A program made the translations under genes and the position numbers. A stretch of DNA of 64,000 bases from Xylogone sp. PMI_703 (lineage: Eukaryota; Ascomycota; Leotiomycetes), in assembly GCA_021399445.1 (NCBI GenBank), contig JAJTUQ010000004.1, positions 4,712,001-4,776,000 on the forward strand, written 5' to 3'. Of the stretch, positions 44,511 through 55,734 are shown in pieces; position 1 is the stretch's first letter; each line of letters opens with the position of its first letter. The notes below the pieces were generated by a model. That model made no database searches and was not told the origin of the DNA. It saw only the letters and a list, made by a program, of their open reading frames with translations.

Positions 44511-47500
44511 ATGATGGCAACTGAAGCCACTTCTGAAAACCTCGCGGCTCGTAATAGTAAATCTGAGAATGAGCTAGTAAGTTGCTCAGTGGATATTGCT
44601 GAATACATGGTTGTTTAACTCGGCTGACGTCCGACCAGAACACACCTGCCGAAACATCGAATCACAATGCTCCCCCCGATGTCCCTTCCATAAACGGCCT
44701 CTCCAAAAGCGATGAGAACAAACAAGATGCAGAGACAATCGAAGCAGCTATTACCTCAGCGGAGGTTAGCGTTAGTGGGGGTTCTGACACGGAGACGTCG
44801 AAAACGGAAACCTCCAAGGGAGTAGGCGATGAAAAAGGTCATACTCGAACCACATCAACATTGAAGAAGCACTCTTCATTCAAGCCTGTATCAGTGAATA
44901 AGACTTTCCTTGCTGCCAAAGGCGTCATCCCAACCGTGCCTTCGAAACTAGGAGACAAAACAGGTACAATATCTCCCGCAGCTCAAACGGGGCCTTCTAT
45001 TACTGCCTCGACGCGACCTCGTCTTGTCGCAAAGACTGGAAGCGGTCTTCGTGATTCATCACCACGATCTGGATCTGGGGCAAATGGTAGTAAAGCCGGT
45101 GCAGCTCCGGATGCGAACGCTGTATGGAATAAGAACAGACGTAGGTTTAGCCCACAACTTGTGAGGTGCTCCCTCTAATAATTAATAGCCGCGCCACCTC
45201 CAGAACCCAAGCGATTCACTGATGAGGAGCTTAAGCAGCGGTATGGAATTCACTTAGCTACGAGACTTCAATCGGATGATCCTGGCAAGCAAGCAAATTG
45301 GGCTGATATAGACGATGATGATGACGACTGGGCTCCTGAGACAATTGAATGGACCGACGGGACCAAAATTACTTTACCACATACAGATGAGACGGTAGCA
45401 CCATCCCCGAAACCTGCGGCTGCAAATATAGTCAAAGAAACAAAGATAGAAGTTCCCAAGCCGAAGTCGCCTGCCCCGCAGCCCTCACCTTCTCCCACCA
45501 TAAAGACAGGGACATTTGGATCCGGGAGGGCTGGTTTGGTCCTTAAGGGTGCATCTGAGAAACCCACGTTAGTGGCTAAACCTCCAGGACCGCCTACGCC
45601 AGTCAAGTCACCCTGGGCTACCTTGCCTCCCATCGAAAAGGTACCGCCAATTGCTGTTGAAATCGCAGCTCAGACTCAACAGCAGAATCAAAATCGTACT
45701 CCCCAGAGAGACTCACATGGAGGATCTGGAATGCCACACCCACAAACGAAGGAAATTGCAGCCGATGATTTCAGCCGATCATGGAGAGATACCAGCGCCC
45801 ACTCCAGCCGAGAACTATATAACTCTCAATCTGGCAAATATGAGCCAGTAAATGACAGTCGCCGAGGTTCTTCTCGTAATGAAGCACGCCAGCCTGCAGT
45901 ATTACAGAGATCCCAAGATCACCAAGGACCTGCTGAACCGTCCGCGGCATTCCAAACACATCGTGTAGGAGGCCAAGACGCAGTATATGGGCGCCGGCGG
46001 ACTTCATCAAATGTTAGCGGTGGTAGCGGAAACTTCGTTCGTCGTATGAGCAAAGGCCATGACATGCCGCCGCCCACCGAATTACTGAGCGCGCGCAGAG
46101 GGTCATTAGCTGCTGTTAGCGATGCGCCATCTTCACCACGCAACTTCTCACCTTCGGGACAACCAAGTTCCCGCAATCACCAAAATCAACAATGGCAATC
46201 GCGCGCATCGCCGGTTTTCAGTCATCCATCTCCACGACTTGCACACGGTCAGATAGTACCCCCAGGTATGGATTCCACTGAAGCTAGTGCACCAAACGAG
46301 CCTATGGAAGATCCGATTGAGTTACAGAAGAGACTGATGCGTCAAGCACGAGAACTCGCCATCAAGAGAAGGCAGGAAGAGGAAGCGAAGGAAGAGGCTG
46401 AAAGGAGGGAACGAATTCGGATTAAGCTCGAGGCGATGGGTCCTCCTCCTGAGACCAAGAAGAATAAAAAGGAAGCTCTCAAGGAAGATAAGCAAACAGC
46501 TAACCAGGCCCATGTACCTGAGAGTGGAGAGGCATCTAAAGTTCAGCCTAAACCACCCAGTACAGAAGCAACCCATGAGACTGCGGCAAAGACTGCGGCA
46601 AGCATTAATGAACTCACTTCTTCAATGAAATCGCTGAACGCGAAGAAGACCGAATCCATTAATCAAAGTGAAGAGAAACGTCCTAATGGAGTTGATCAAA
46701 ATGTTGGTTCCTCTACTACAACAGCAACTAGTCATCAGCCACTACAGGAAGGCAGGTCTTCACAGACTTGGCAAGATAATACACCAAATCCCGATAGATT
46801 CAGTAATTGGACATCTCCACAAACACAAAGGAATGTTTGGGGGCCACCATCCAACGATAAATCCTTAGGTAACGGTACATTCAATGCCGACCTTAGTCGA
46901 CTCCCTGATATGCACCAAGCACCACCTCCAGGATCAATAGCTCCACTGTATTCAGGTCGTGGGAATGACCAATACTTAGGACGAAGCCGAGAGCCATATG
47001 GATCTCGCCCAGCCCCTATTGCACCTCCAAGCAGACAGTCAGCAATGACACGTGAAGAACAGCAACAACGTAGTCGTGCTACCGCCGCATGGGGCAATCT
47101 TCCAGAAAAGCTGGCCAAAGAAGAGGCTGCGCTTGCTCAACAGCAGGAGCAAGAATTGGCTCGTAGACGTGAGTTACATGAAAGCGGCTTTGACGCACCT
47201 CGGCCTATTTACAAGGATACCTGGCGACAAGTTACAGTGAGCGAAGATGGTACACGGAGGACGCAGGGCGTTTCGACCACGACGCTGACAAACCCCCCCC
47301 TTAATGATAGTAGCACAACGGGATCCTCGACATGGAAAGCGTACACAGATAATTCTGTAGACGAATCCCGTCAAGAGCCATCGCAACCACAATTCAATGA
47401 TACGTGGAGATCAGCCTCAAATATTAATACTTCAGCAGTTCGCGGTTCTAGATTCTTTCCCAATAAAGATGTGCGCCTGGAAGAACAAGCGGCTCTATTT

Positions 47501-48463
47501 GATAGACCTGGATCTCCCTCACCACCTCCACCAACTATGGACGGACATCCTGCCTATGATGGTGACGTCGCTCATCCCCATGTTTCTCTTCCTCGTCCTC
47601 CGCCAGTAGTTAAACTTCCACCTACTGTCCTCGCTCCAATAGGACCTCCGAGACCAACTTCATTCGCCAGTGCTGCTGCATCGTCCTTATCTAAAATTAC
47701 GTCAGGCACCAGTCCTTCAGGACATCAAGAATCTTCCCATAGGCATCATGAAGTCCGACGCCCTCCAGAACATGGTACTGGAATTTGGCAAGAGAGGATT
47801 GATTCTCTAATGGGCCGTAAGACCACGACTGCAAAATCTCATGTACTCGCAGTAGACTCCTCGAGTAAGAGTGCTCTTGAGGTTCCTAAGTCACCATTAG
47901 CGGCAACAGTATCGCTACCGTCGCAAACAGCTGAGACAGATTCAAATGGATACTTAGTTGTCACTAAGCCAGCCGCAGAGGAATGTTTTGAGGAACAAGA
48001 AATGGGATCGACACCTATTGTTCGTGTACCGAAGGATCATCCACTGCATCCCCTTGAAATGGTCATGTCTCAACCTAAGAATCTTCCTCGGAGATTCCTG
48101 GTTTCACAAGTTACTGGAAGTGAAGAAGTATCATTTCCACAAGAAACGGACCATAACAGTATCATAATCAGTATCAAGCTGCCTACCCAAGATACAGCAA
48201 AGAAAGTTCAGCTTCCTATTCCACGCCAAAAGAGCAACCCGCGTCGACATAATAACAAAGGCGGCTCCAACCGTCACACATCGAGCACTCACCCTAGAGG
48301 TGGCAAAGGGCGGGATGGCTCAAGCAGCTTCAACTCGCCAAAAGCGGATGGGCAATCAGTATCGCCATCTCCCAGTCAGTCTGCACGGGGTTCGAATCGA
48401 GGCAGAGGGGGCTATGGGAACTCACAGTGGTCCCGGCACGTCCCCACCCCAGTTCACACCTAG
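44511..48463 (+). CDS. Large intrinsically disordered protein with RG-rich C-terminus (1280 aa)
   Basis: Three exons, 44511-44576, 44639-45140 and 45189-48463, join in phase to 1280 residues. The only ordered-looking block is near the start of exon 3: RFTDEELKQRYGIHLATRLQ, then WADIDDDDDDWAPETIEWTDGTKITLP. The rest is low-complexity: Pro/Ser-rich, Gln runs, a charged coiled-coil-like segment (RLMRQARELAIKRRQEEEAKEEAERRE, about 450-480), and a C-terminal tail with Arg-Gly motifs (ARGSNRGRGGYGNSQW) like RNA-binding proteins. I do not recognise a named family; orthologous hypothetical proteins with the WADIDDD..W motif probably exist in other filamentous fungi. A role in mRNA binding or translation is a guess from composition. 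ATG codons at 44511 and 44514 are both in frame. Confidence 0.8.
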
Positions 48464-49263
48464 TGGATTTGGTTTGCTGTCATACTAGAAGAGTTGCTAG
48501 TTGCTCACTCCCTGGCAATGACTGTCACGACAACCATATATGGCCACTGAGATGCTTTTATTCCTTTCGACTAACATTTGTCATACATCAGCGTTTTACT
48601 CTAGCACATAAAAATGTGCTGAGCGTTTGTTATTTGGTCTCGTTTCCCTTCGGAGCTGCTGCATTTCAGAATAAACCACTATATTCTGCAGTGCAGTAGC
48701 ATGTATAACTGTACGCAACGGGCATCAAAAGCAACTTTTTTCTTTCCATCAACTATACTAATGGGGAGCTTATAAGATTGCTATGAAATATGCCTAATGA
48801 GCGTTTTCTTCTTTTATTTTCTCGGGTTTTTTTCATGTGGTCAAGTGAGCAAGGCGGATGGGGATTATGGCTTGGGTGTTCGCAGCTATCTGAGCTGTTG
48901 TGCATTCATCTCTAGATGCGCACACGCATATGTGGTGGATTGTTTTTGCTATAGCGTCACAATTTCGTGAGCTCTACCGATCAATGCCGGCATGCCGGCA
49001 TTATTAGTCACCTGAATCCAGTCAATCCGATAGTTAAATACTATAATGCTAAGACGACTATAATATGTGTGATGTCTTAAGTTTTGTCTTTTGGTTATGA
49101 TTTTGAATAATGTGCCCGTTTTCATGACATGTCTCGCGGCAGAGGCTAAATGACAATTTTATATCGTATCTATATTTTAGTTATTATGTATCAACAGGGC
49201 CTAAGCCACTTTCCTTTTTTGCTTTATAAAAGAACAGTGTAATATACAAGAAGATGGAAACTC
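48464..49263. other. Convergent spacer, no gene seen
   Basis: 3' flanks of the disordered-protein gene (plus) and the aminotransferase gene (minus), AT-rich. No supported feature. Confidence 0.6.
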
Positions 49264-50948
49264 TCATCGAAAGCTTAACCAGTTAGCTTTTGCTGGTCCT
49301 CCCTGTTTCCCGCCACTCGCGTTCTCCGCGAGAAGCTTCTTGATCATCTTCCCTAATCTGTCAATCCCTTCCGCTAGTTTATCCTCTTCTTCCCAGGTAT
49401 AGCATATCCTAACCCCATCGTCAAAAACGACACTGTCATCCCCAGGAACCTCAAATATCCTCCCTGGGGACACAAAGAGATTCTCCTCCTCCGTTGCTCT
49501 AGCCGCAAGTTCCACAGAAGAAACTCCGGGAGGTAAATCTATCCAAATGAAATAGCCTCCCGCAATGCCCTCCTCTTCCTGATTCTCTGGATTCGCCCTC
49601 CAACCCCTCGCTTCCCTCACTGAGCCACCTGCATTTAAATCTCGTAGCACCTTCTCAAGTTCCTGAACCACAAGCCCTCGTCTTCTTGCATAGACCGTTT
49701 TCAACGTCTCGATGTGTGGATCTACTTCTCCCGCAAGCATCATCTCACTCACAATCGCAGCACTGAATTGACTCGCAGCTCCACCACTCTGCGTGGATCC
49801 ACACTCGGCCAACGCATATGCTAATTCAGGACTACCTTCTGCCCAACCAGTTCTTATACCCGGTCCTAGAAGCTTGGAAAATGTTCCATTGGACATGACA
49901 TTTCCGAACGGATGCTTGGGTGGTGCTGCACTATCATGGAGCAGGAACCTGTCGATGTCAATCAGACGGGGGAGGAAGGCCTTTGGAGGGAGGTTTGTGG
50001 AAGGGGAGGATGAGGCGGAGTATTGGAGGAACTCGTAGACGTCGTCTGATATTATTAAGGCGTTGTATTTGCGTGCGAGGGATACGAGACCGATGCGGTT
50101 CTCGAGGGTCATGGTTATGCCGGAGGGGTTGGAGAAGGTTGGGACGCAGTATATCAAGTGAGTGAAAGCCTGCTCGCCTTTGGGTTTCAATGGCTGTTGT
50201 ATTTGAGTAGTTAGTGAAAGTGCTCCCTCAAGGGAGAAGGAAAGGAATTAAGCTTTCGATATTAAAGAAAGAAAAAGAAATCCAAAAAGTCCCAGAGAAT
50301 CCAAGTATGAAAACAACAACAAAATACAAAAATCAAACTCACCTTCCCCTTCTTCCTCCCCCCCTCAACCCTCTCAACCTCCACAATCCTCCTCTCCAGC
50401 TCCTCCAAATCAACCCCCTCCTTCCCCTCCGGCGCCGCACCACACACAAGCCCACTATCCCCAAACACACCCCCAGCCAGGAAATAACTCGGCGCAACCA
50501 TCCACGTCCGCAGAGTGCGCACTGGGTCCGAGAACACCTGGCACGCACAGGCGAGGTTCTGCGATGCGCCGCCCGTGATGACGATGCGGTCTTTGGGGAT
50601 GCTTGCTTCTGCTGCAGCAGTAGAAGAAGTAGAAGTAGAAGGAGGACCAGTAAACCCAGGGATCTGAGAGAAGGTAGACGAGTAGAAGGCACTCAGCCAA
50701 GAGGCAATTTGCTCTCTCAGAGGCCCATAACCTGGATCGGGCCCGTAGAGCAGGGCGGGGACTGCGACGTCTCGTTTCTCGAGGGCGTGGTTTGCTGCGC
50801 GTTTTAGGGCCTCGACTGGGAGGAGGGAGGGATTGGGCCAGCCGCGGAAGAGGTTGATTTGGGTTGAGGGTTTGGAGGTCGTCGTTGTCGCCATGGCTGC
50901 TGCTTCTTCTTTTCTGCTCTCGGCGGCGCCTTTTCTCTTCTTTGTCAT
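49264..50948 (-). CDS. PLP-dependent class I/II aminotransferase
   Basis: Two exons, 50948-50343 and 50193-49264, with one 149-nt phase-0 intron, give 511 residues. Fold-type I features: INLFRGWPNPSLLPVEAL near the start, LLYGPDPGYGPLREQIASWL, ITGGASQNLACACQVF, YCVPTFSNPSGITMTLENR with the substrate-site Asn-Pro, ISDDVYEFLQY with the PLP-binding Asp and Tyr, SNGTFSKLLGPGIRTGW with the Schiff-base Lys, and GGYFIWIDLP near the end. The best match by memory is the Aro8/kynurenine-aminoadipate aminotransferase-like group, which has wide substrate range. A second in-frame Met at codon 19 (MATTTTSKP) could be the true start, as the first 18 residues are very basic. No neighbouring pathway genes suggest a substrate. 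Confidence 0.9.
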
Positions 50949-51975
50949 GGGGTTGAATCAAAGATGGTGAATGAGTGGATTACTTCATTAACTGAATTGG
51001 TACCTGGAAGATTGTGTTGTTTTGCCTGTATATGTACAGGGCAAAGGGAATTGTGTGTCCTTGTGGAAGGTATTCTCGGCGTGGAGCAGCAATATTGGAG
51101 CTCTTTGGGAGGGGCATGGAGCGGCAGAATCAGCCGAACTCGTTTACGCGCAGTACGCCGCAAAACCAGTCCGATAACTTATCTTGGCACCAAGTGCGGG
51201 GTTTAGTTAACCTATTCAGGGGTCCATGAAGTGGGTATGGCGTCATTGTAGATAAAACGCACAGAAGTAAAATAAATATATAAAAAGGGGTAATTACTGT
51301 ACTACTCCACCAAATTAAAGACACAACACATCTGTTCCTATTCTTGCAAAAGAATTGAATGCATCACATATTGCAACTGGCTCAAACAACAATTCAAAAA
51401 TATCAAAAAGTATATAATTAATCTAACCCTACCCTCTATATAAACTGATCAAGTTATATATACGAACTGAGTCATGTTGAACAGCCGTCAGTCCTCTCAG
51501 CTAGTATCAGCAAGTATCAAAGCAACCCCGAATCTGCCCAACTCCATAGTTCCCAGTCCCCAAGCAAGGTGCCTCAGGAGAAAATAGGGGGGAGAAACCA
51601 CCCATACCACATTCCTGTTCCCCTAGGAATCGAAAGAATGTGCCCTATCTCAACCCAGATTAATTCCCAATAGATAGCTTCGTTACCTACAAAACTCCCC
51701 TAGATCCGAAAGCAACGCCGGCGCTAAATACGAACAAAAAAATAACAAACAGAAAGCAAAACAAATGATACAGGGCGCAAAAATCGGAAAGAGGTCATGG
51801 GTATCGTATCGGCATAAATCATCAAAGAAGGGGCCACACTAGAAAAACAAAAATACAGTAGGAAGGGAAGAATGGTTCTTCCTACCCGTCGAAGAATATG
51901 GGAAGGGATATATGAAAGCGTGAAAGGGAGAACGAGGGCCCATACTGGCAGGAGCAGAGTGCGACAAGACTAACT
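50949..51975. other. Intergenic, no gene seen
   Basis: Aminotransferase promoter and 3' flank of the FNIP/LST4 gene, both on the minus strand. No supported feature. Confidence 0.6.
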
Positions 51976-54900
51976 TTACTCCATGGCTTCAATGTTGGCA
52001 AGCCAGGCTCGGATGCCTTCCCTCAGGAGACTCTCCGGCCGCTCATCACTCAGCAGAGTCTCTCCGTTGCGACCTGCATTTCCACCATGCTCTTTTCGGC
52101 TCTCTGCGACCTCGCGTACAATCTCTTCCAGAGCCCCAAGCACCATTTTCTTGCATTCGTTCCTTGGAACCTCTAGTCGATGGGTTGCTATGGCAGGTGT
52201 GGCTTGCAAGGTGGAATGAGAGTTTCGGTGTGAACTGGTGCCAAAGGCTGCGTCAGAATCTGAACGATCACGAGAGCCTGCCGGACGAGAAGCGGAGCGT
52301 GAGGAGCAGGCAGAGCTGGTTTTCGAGACGGATGACTGTCCTGATTGAGCCATGATACGCTCCACAGCATCAATGAGAGTCTCATCCATGGAGATTACAA
52401 CGTCGTCAATGAAGCGGTCCTCGGCAGTAGCCTCCTCGATATCCAGAGCCGGCGTGAGTTGGGCATATGAGTAAGGGTTTCCATAGCGAGATGCAGTCGT
52501 CTCAAAGGAACCTGCAAGGCTCGGTATGGATTGTTCCGACTGACTTTTGGCTTTGATAAACCGCTGGTAGCGGAGGTGTTTGATAGTAAAATTCGTGGTA
52601 TCAGCGATTATTGTACTGCAGATGTCGACCCAACGATCTGGGGGTGCATTGTCCGAAGTCGGAAGAATTATTGGGGTCGGTTCTGCCCGCATCGATGCCT
52701 TGATTTCCTCGAGCAAATTCTCCTGAACAGGAACTGCTTGAAGAGCAAAGTCGGGATGAAACCGCTGAAGCCAACCAGCAACATTGAGGGCGGTTTCGGT
52801 CTCTGGACCACATCGCGAATAATGCTCAAATCCTTCCAGGCCATTGGTAAAGCCCACAGTAGAAAGGTATCCACTGCTTGATGGAGAGGAAACCGCAGTT
52901 TCGAAAGAGAGGTATTCTGGCAGGGGCACGTCAATATCAATGACTCCATCATCATTGATAGATGTCTTCACGGGCGACTCGAAGGCACCAGAAGGATCCG
53001 GTATACGCTGAATAACCCTCCCGACGGGCTCTGGAGTTTCATCTGCAGGACGTTCTAGGTCGACTTTCGCAGTTCCAGTGCTTCCAGACTCGGATTTTTT
53101 CCTCCCAGCATCACTCTCTTTGGCTTTAGTAGTCTCAGTTTTGCTGTTAGCGACCTCCTTTACCATTTTTGCCAGTTTACCCCTGCCCGTGATCTCTCCC
53201 TTGTAGTATGGATCATGAATCTCCACACCTTCAATAGATGGGGAATAGTCAGTTGTAGCCGTAGAGTCCCTTCTTCTGCCGCTCCAGAATCCACTTATCA
53301 TGCTTCCCCAACGAGAGTTGCTGTGGGAATCCGAGCTTCCATTGCTGTGATGCCCAGTACTCTCACTTCGCTTTAGTGAGCGCATAAGATCATCAGCTGC
53401 AAGGCTACCGCTGCTTCCTGGACGGGGTATAGGGCCAGTACCTCGAATAGGACGCCTGGTAGAGAAGTGTGAGACAGTTGTGACGGGAGTAACCGTGGAT
53501 GTCGTAGCAGCACTGCTTTTTCTGGTCACCATATCGCTTCCTGGAATGGGCAGATTTGCTGTCTTGATCGAGGCATCTGATGGCCTATGTGCATGGCGAG
53601 TCTCAGTCACAGTGTGACTCGATTGTTGCATTTGGGCAGGAAAGCTCATCGTGCGTGTGTGAGAAGCTCTAGGCTTACTAAGGCGCTTGTTCATCTTCCG
53701 ACGAAGGGATTCTTCTCTGAGTATTGGGACTCCGCCACCGCTGGGTGGTGACTGTGAGAACCCGCCGAAGGAAGTAGATGTGCTCGGGCGATGAAATCTA
53801 AGTGCAGGCGATAGCTGGCTATTAGCTGGCAAGAACGCAGATAGCAGAAATATCAGTCTCCTAGCGGCCATCTTATCATCCGAGACAATTACTGTGCGCG
53901 CAGGGAGGGAGATATCATCATCCCTATTAGTTCTCTGTTGTTGGTAATGTCGTCTCCTGTACCACGTAGGCCCCAGCGCCTGAAGCCATTCTGTGTGATT
54001 ACCCAGGAAGGCAGTTAGGAGGTTGTAGAAAAAGAATCCTTCTTCTTTTCCACAGGCCCATTTTCCCACCCATCTTGCTTCTTCTCTCCAGATGCCCCAC
54101 CTTCCTTGGCCGGTGACAACTTGATTGGCCTTGATGCCTTGCACAATTCGGTGACGAGCTAGATCGACCTCCTTTTGTATCGCAGGCGCTTGCATCAAAC
54201 AATGTGATGTGAGCTGAATCATTTTGACGGTAGTTTTAGGAAGCTTAAAAGATTTAGATTCCTCTACGCGCTTGCCTGATATAGATATGCTCGCAGAAGG
54301 AGTACGCATATGGGGGCGAGGCTCAGGAGAGTTGATATCCGCCAGCTTCAGCATAGGCAGAAGTGTTACAGTAGCCACAGTTTGCAGATGAGAGAGAGTA
54401 CGCATAATGATATCCCAGTGCTGTGTGATAGTGTCGAGACGGTCATCAACATCGCTGGATATCGATGAATCCAACGATTCCACACCAAATCCATTTCCGA
54501 GCATGGTCCACCCGGCACGGCGTGCAGAGTTATACGATGAAGCACAGGACTCCTGTTCATTATATGAGCTTGGACCACGGAAACTGGATCTTGAACCGGG
54601 TGCTAGTGTGGAGTGTGCAGGTGGAGGGAGCTGAATAACGAGGCCAACCGCATACATAGGCGTCCTCTTCTGTTTGGGCTGCCTCTTCTTCGTCTTCTTT
54701 TCTTCAGTCTCAGTATTAGTAGTTGTGCTCATTTCGGAAACATTAGGAAAAGGGTATCCAGGCTCTTCGTCGAGTTTCGTTTTTTGGGGTGTGGGTGTCC
54801 GGTCCTCGCCGTCTTCATCACTAGGTAAAGGAACCGGGAACATGCGTGTGATCAGGATTTTCTTCCTTTCGCTGCCTCGAGAAGAGTAGCTAGCTCCAGA

Positions 54901-55734
54901 TGATCCAGTATTAACGGAGAAGCCAACATTTTCCGAAGTGTAAGATTGGGCCAGCCTGGAGCTTCGATAACTCGAGCGGCCCAAAGAACCCGTGCCATCT
55001 CCAATATAGGAACCCGATATGGCACTTGGCTTGGATTCCGATGGGAGAATATGTACTTTGGTGCCCGTTCCTTTATATGCCAGGACCTCGGAGGTGCCAA
55101 AGATGCAGTTGGAGAAGGAGGTGATTTCTTCACGATATTCCCGCTGTGAACGCTGAACCTCAGTCTCAGTATAGCTCAAACCTTTCATATGCACTGATCT
55201 TCGATCAAAAGCACCGCCCAGGCCGCGTGGAGCAGCGCTTTCCTGTGGCTGGATAACAACTGGCCTCCCATTTTGTCCTATACTTGACTTCCTGGGCGAG
55301 CTTATTGAGCGGCGGTTTTCACGAGAAGCGAAGGCGGATGGATTCGTTGCCTGCTGCCGGTCAGGTGGTGGAGAGGAAGACAAGGCCGTCAAGGGCGGCG
55401 GTGCCAGACTATCATAGAGCAGATATGCAGAACCCGACGCGGGCGTTGCCTCCTGCATGATGATGACTCGTACATCCCGCGTCTCCAGATCGAATTCAGG
55501 ATTGCAGTCGAATGCATTGGTTGCCGAAGTGGTCAGCACGGTGCTCTGGGACAAGGAGAAGACTTGGTCATGGTGATAGAGCGCTTCGGCATCAGGAAAG
55601 AGGAGGTTGTAGGTGAAGTGATCTTCAAGGTTTGAATCAAGCGAGGCCTGAGGGCGCGAAGTCGAGGTGCTCGTCGTTGACGGCAGGGTCGAGAACAGCT
55701 TTCCAAGCAAGGACATGTTGCGTTCTCGCGCCAA
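51976..55734 (-). CDS. Folliculin-interacting protein family (LST4/FNIP)
   Basis: A single exon of 1252 residues. The N-terminal part matches the FNIP longin/DENN N-terminus: LLFPDAEALYHHDQVFSLS, then VRVIIMQEA, SYTETEVQRSQREYREEITSF..CIFGTSEVLAYKGTGTKVHIL, ITRMFPVPLP and YAVGLVIQLP, separated by long Ser/Pro-rich insertions. The DENN mid-part follows (WDIIMRTLSHLQ..ATVTLLPML; RWGIWREEARWVGKWACGKEEGFFFYNLLTAFLGNHTEWLQALGP). The C-terminal part is disordered with a final conserved stretch (GWLQRFHPDFALQAVP; DLRVE-type helices; NECKKMVLGALEEIVREV). In yeast Lst4 pairs with Lst7 (folliculin) as a GAP for the Rag GTPase at the vacuole, controlling TORC1. The Met at residue 7 (MSLLGKLF) may be the used start. 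Confidence 0.85.
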   Translation of the reverse strand: MARERNMSLLGKLFSTLPSTTSTSTSRPQASLDSNLEDHFTYNLLFPDAEALYHHDQVFSLSQSTVLTTSATNAFDCNPEFDLETRDVRVIIMQEATPASGSAYLLYDSLAPPPLTALSSSPPPDRQQATNPSAFASRENRRSISSPRKSSIGQNGRPVVIQPQESAAPRGLGGAFDRRSVHMKGLSYTETEVQRSQREYREEITSFSNCIFGTSEVLAYKGTGTKVHILPSESKPSAISGSYIGDGTGSLGRSSYRSSRLAQSYTSENVGFSVNTGSSGASYSSRGSERKKILITRMFPVPLPSDEDGEDRTPTPQKTKLDEEPGYPFPNVSEMSTTTNTETEEKKTKKRQPKQKRTPMYAVGLVIQLPPPAHSTLAPGSRSSFRGPSSYNEQESCASSYNSARRAGWTMLGNGFGVESLDSSISSDVDDRLDTITQHWDIIMRTLSHLQTVATVTLLPMLKLADINSPEPRPHMRTPSASISISGKRVEESKSFKLPKTTVKMIQLTSHCLMQAPAIQKEVDLARHRIVQGIKANQVVTGQGRWGIWREEARWVGKWACGKEEGFFFYNLLTAFLGNHTEWLQALGPTWYRRRHYQQQRTNRDDDISLPARTVIVSDDKMAARRLIFLLSAFLPANSQLSPALRFHRPSTSTSFGGFSQSPPSGGGVPILREESLRRKMNKRLSKPRASHTRTMSFPAQMQQSSHTVTETRHAHRPSDASIKTANLPIPGSDMVTRKSSAATTSTVTPVTTVSHFSTRRPIRGTGPIPRPGSSGSLAADDLMRSLKRSESTGHHSNGSSDSHSNSRWGSMISGFWSGRRRDSTATTDYSPSIEGVEIHDPYYKGEITGRGKLAKMVKEVANSKTETTKAKESDAGRKKSESGSTGTAKVDLERPADETPEPVGRVIQRIPDPSGAFESPVKTSINDDGVIDIDVPLPEYLSFETAVSSPSSSGYLSTVGFTNGLEGFEHYSRCGPETETALNVAGWLQRFHPDFALQAVPVQENLLEEIKASMRAEPTPIILPTSDNAPPDRWVDICSTIIADTTNFTIKHLRYQRFIKAKSQSEQSIPSLAGSFETTASRYGNPYSYAQLTPALDIEEATAEDRFIDDVVISMDETLIDAVERIMAQSGQSSVSKTSSACSSRSASRPAGSRDRSDSDAAFGTSSHRNSHSTLQATPAIATHRLEVPRNECKKMVLGALEEIVREVAESRKEHGGNAGRNGETLLSDERPESLLREGIRAWLANIEAME

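Noticed and set aside
48384..48400. GGGTTCGAATCGAG resembling a tRNA T-loop
   Set aside because: Inside the coding sequence of the disordered protein (RGSNRG), with no acceptor stem pairing.
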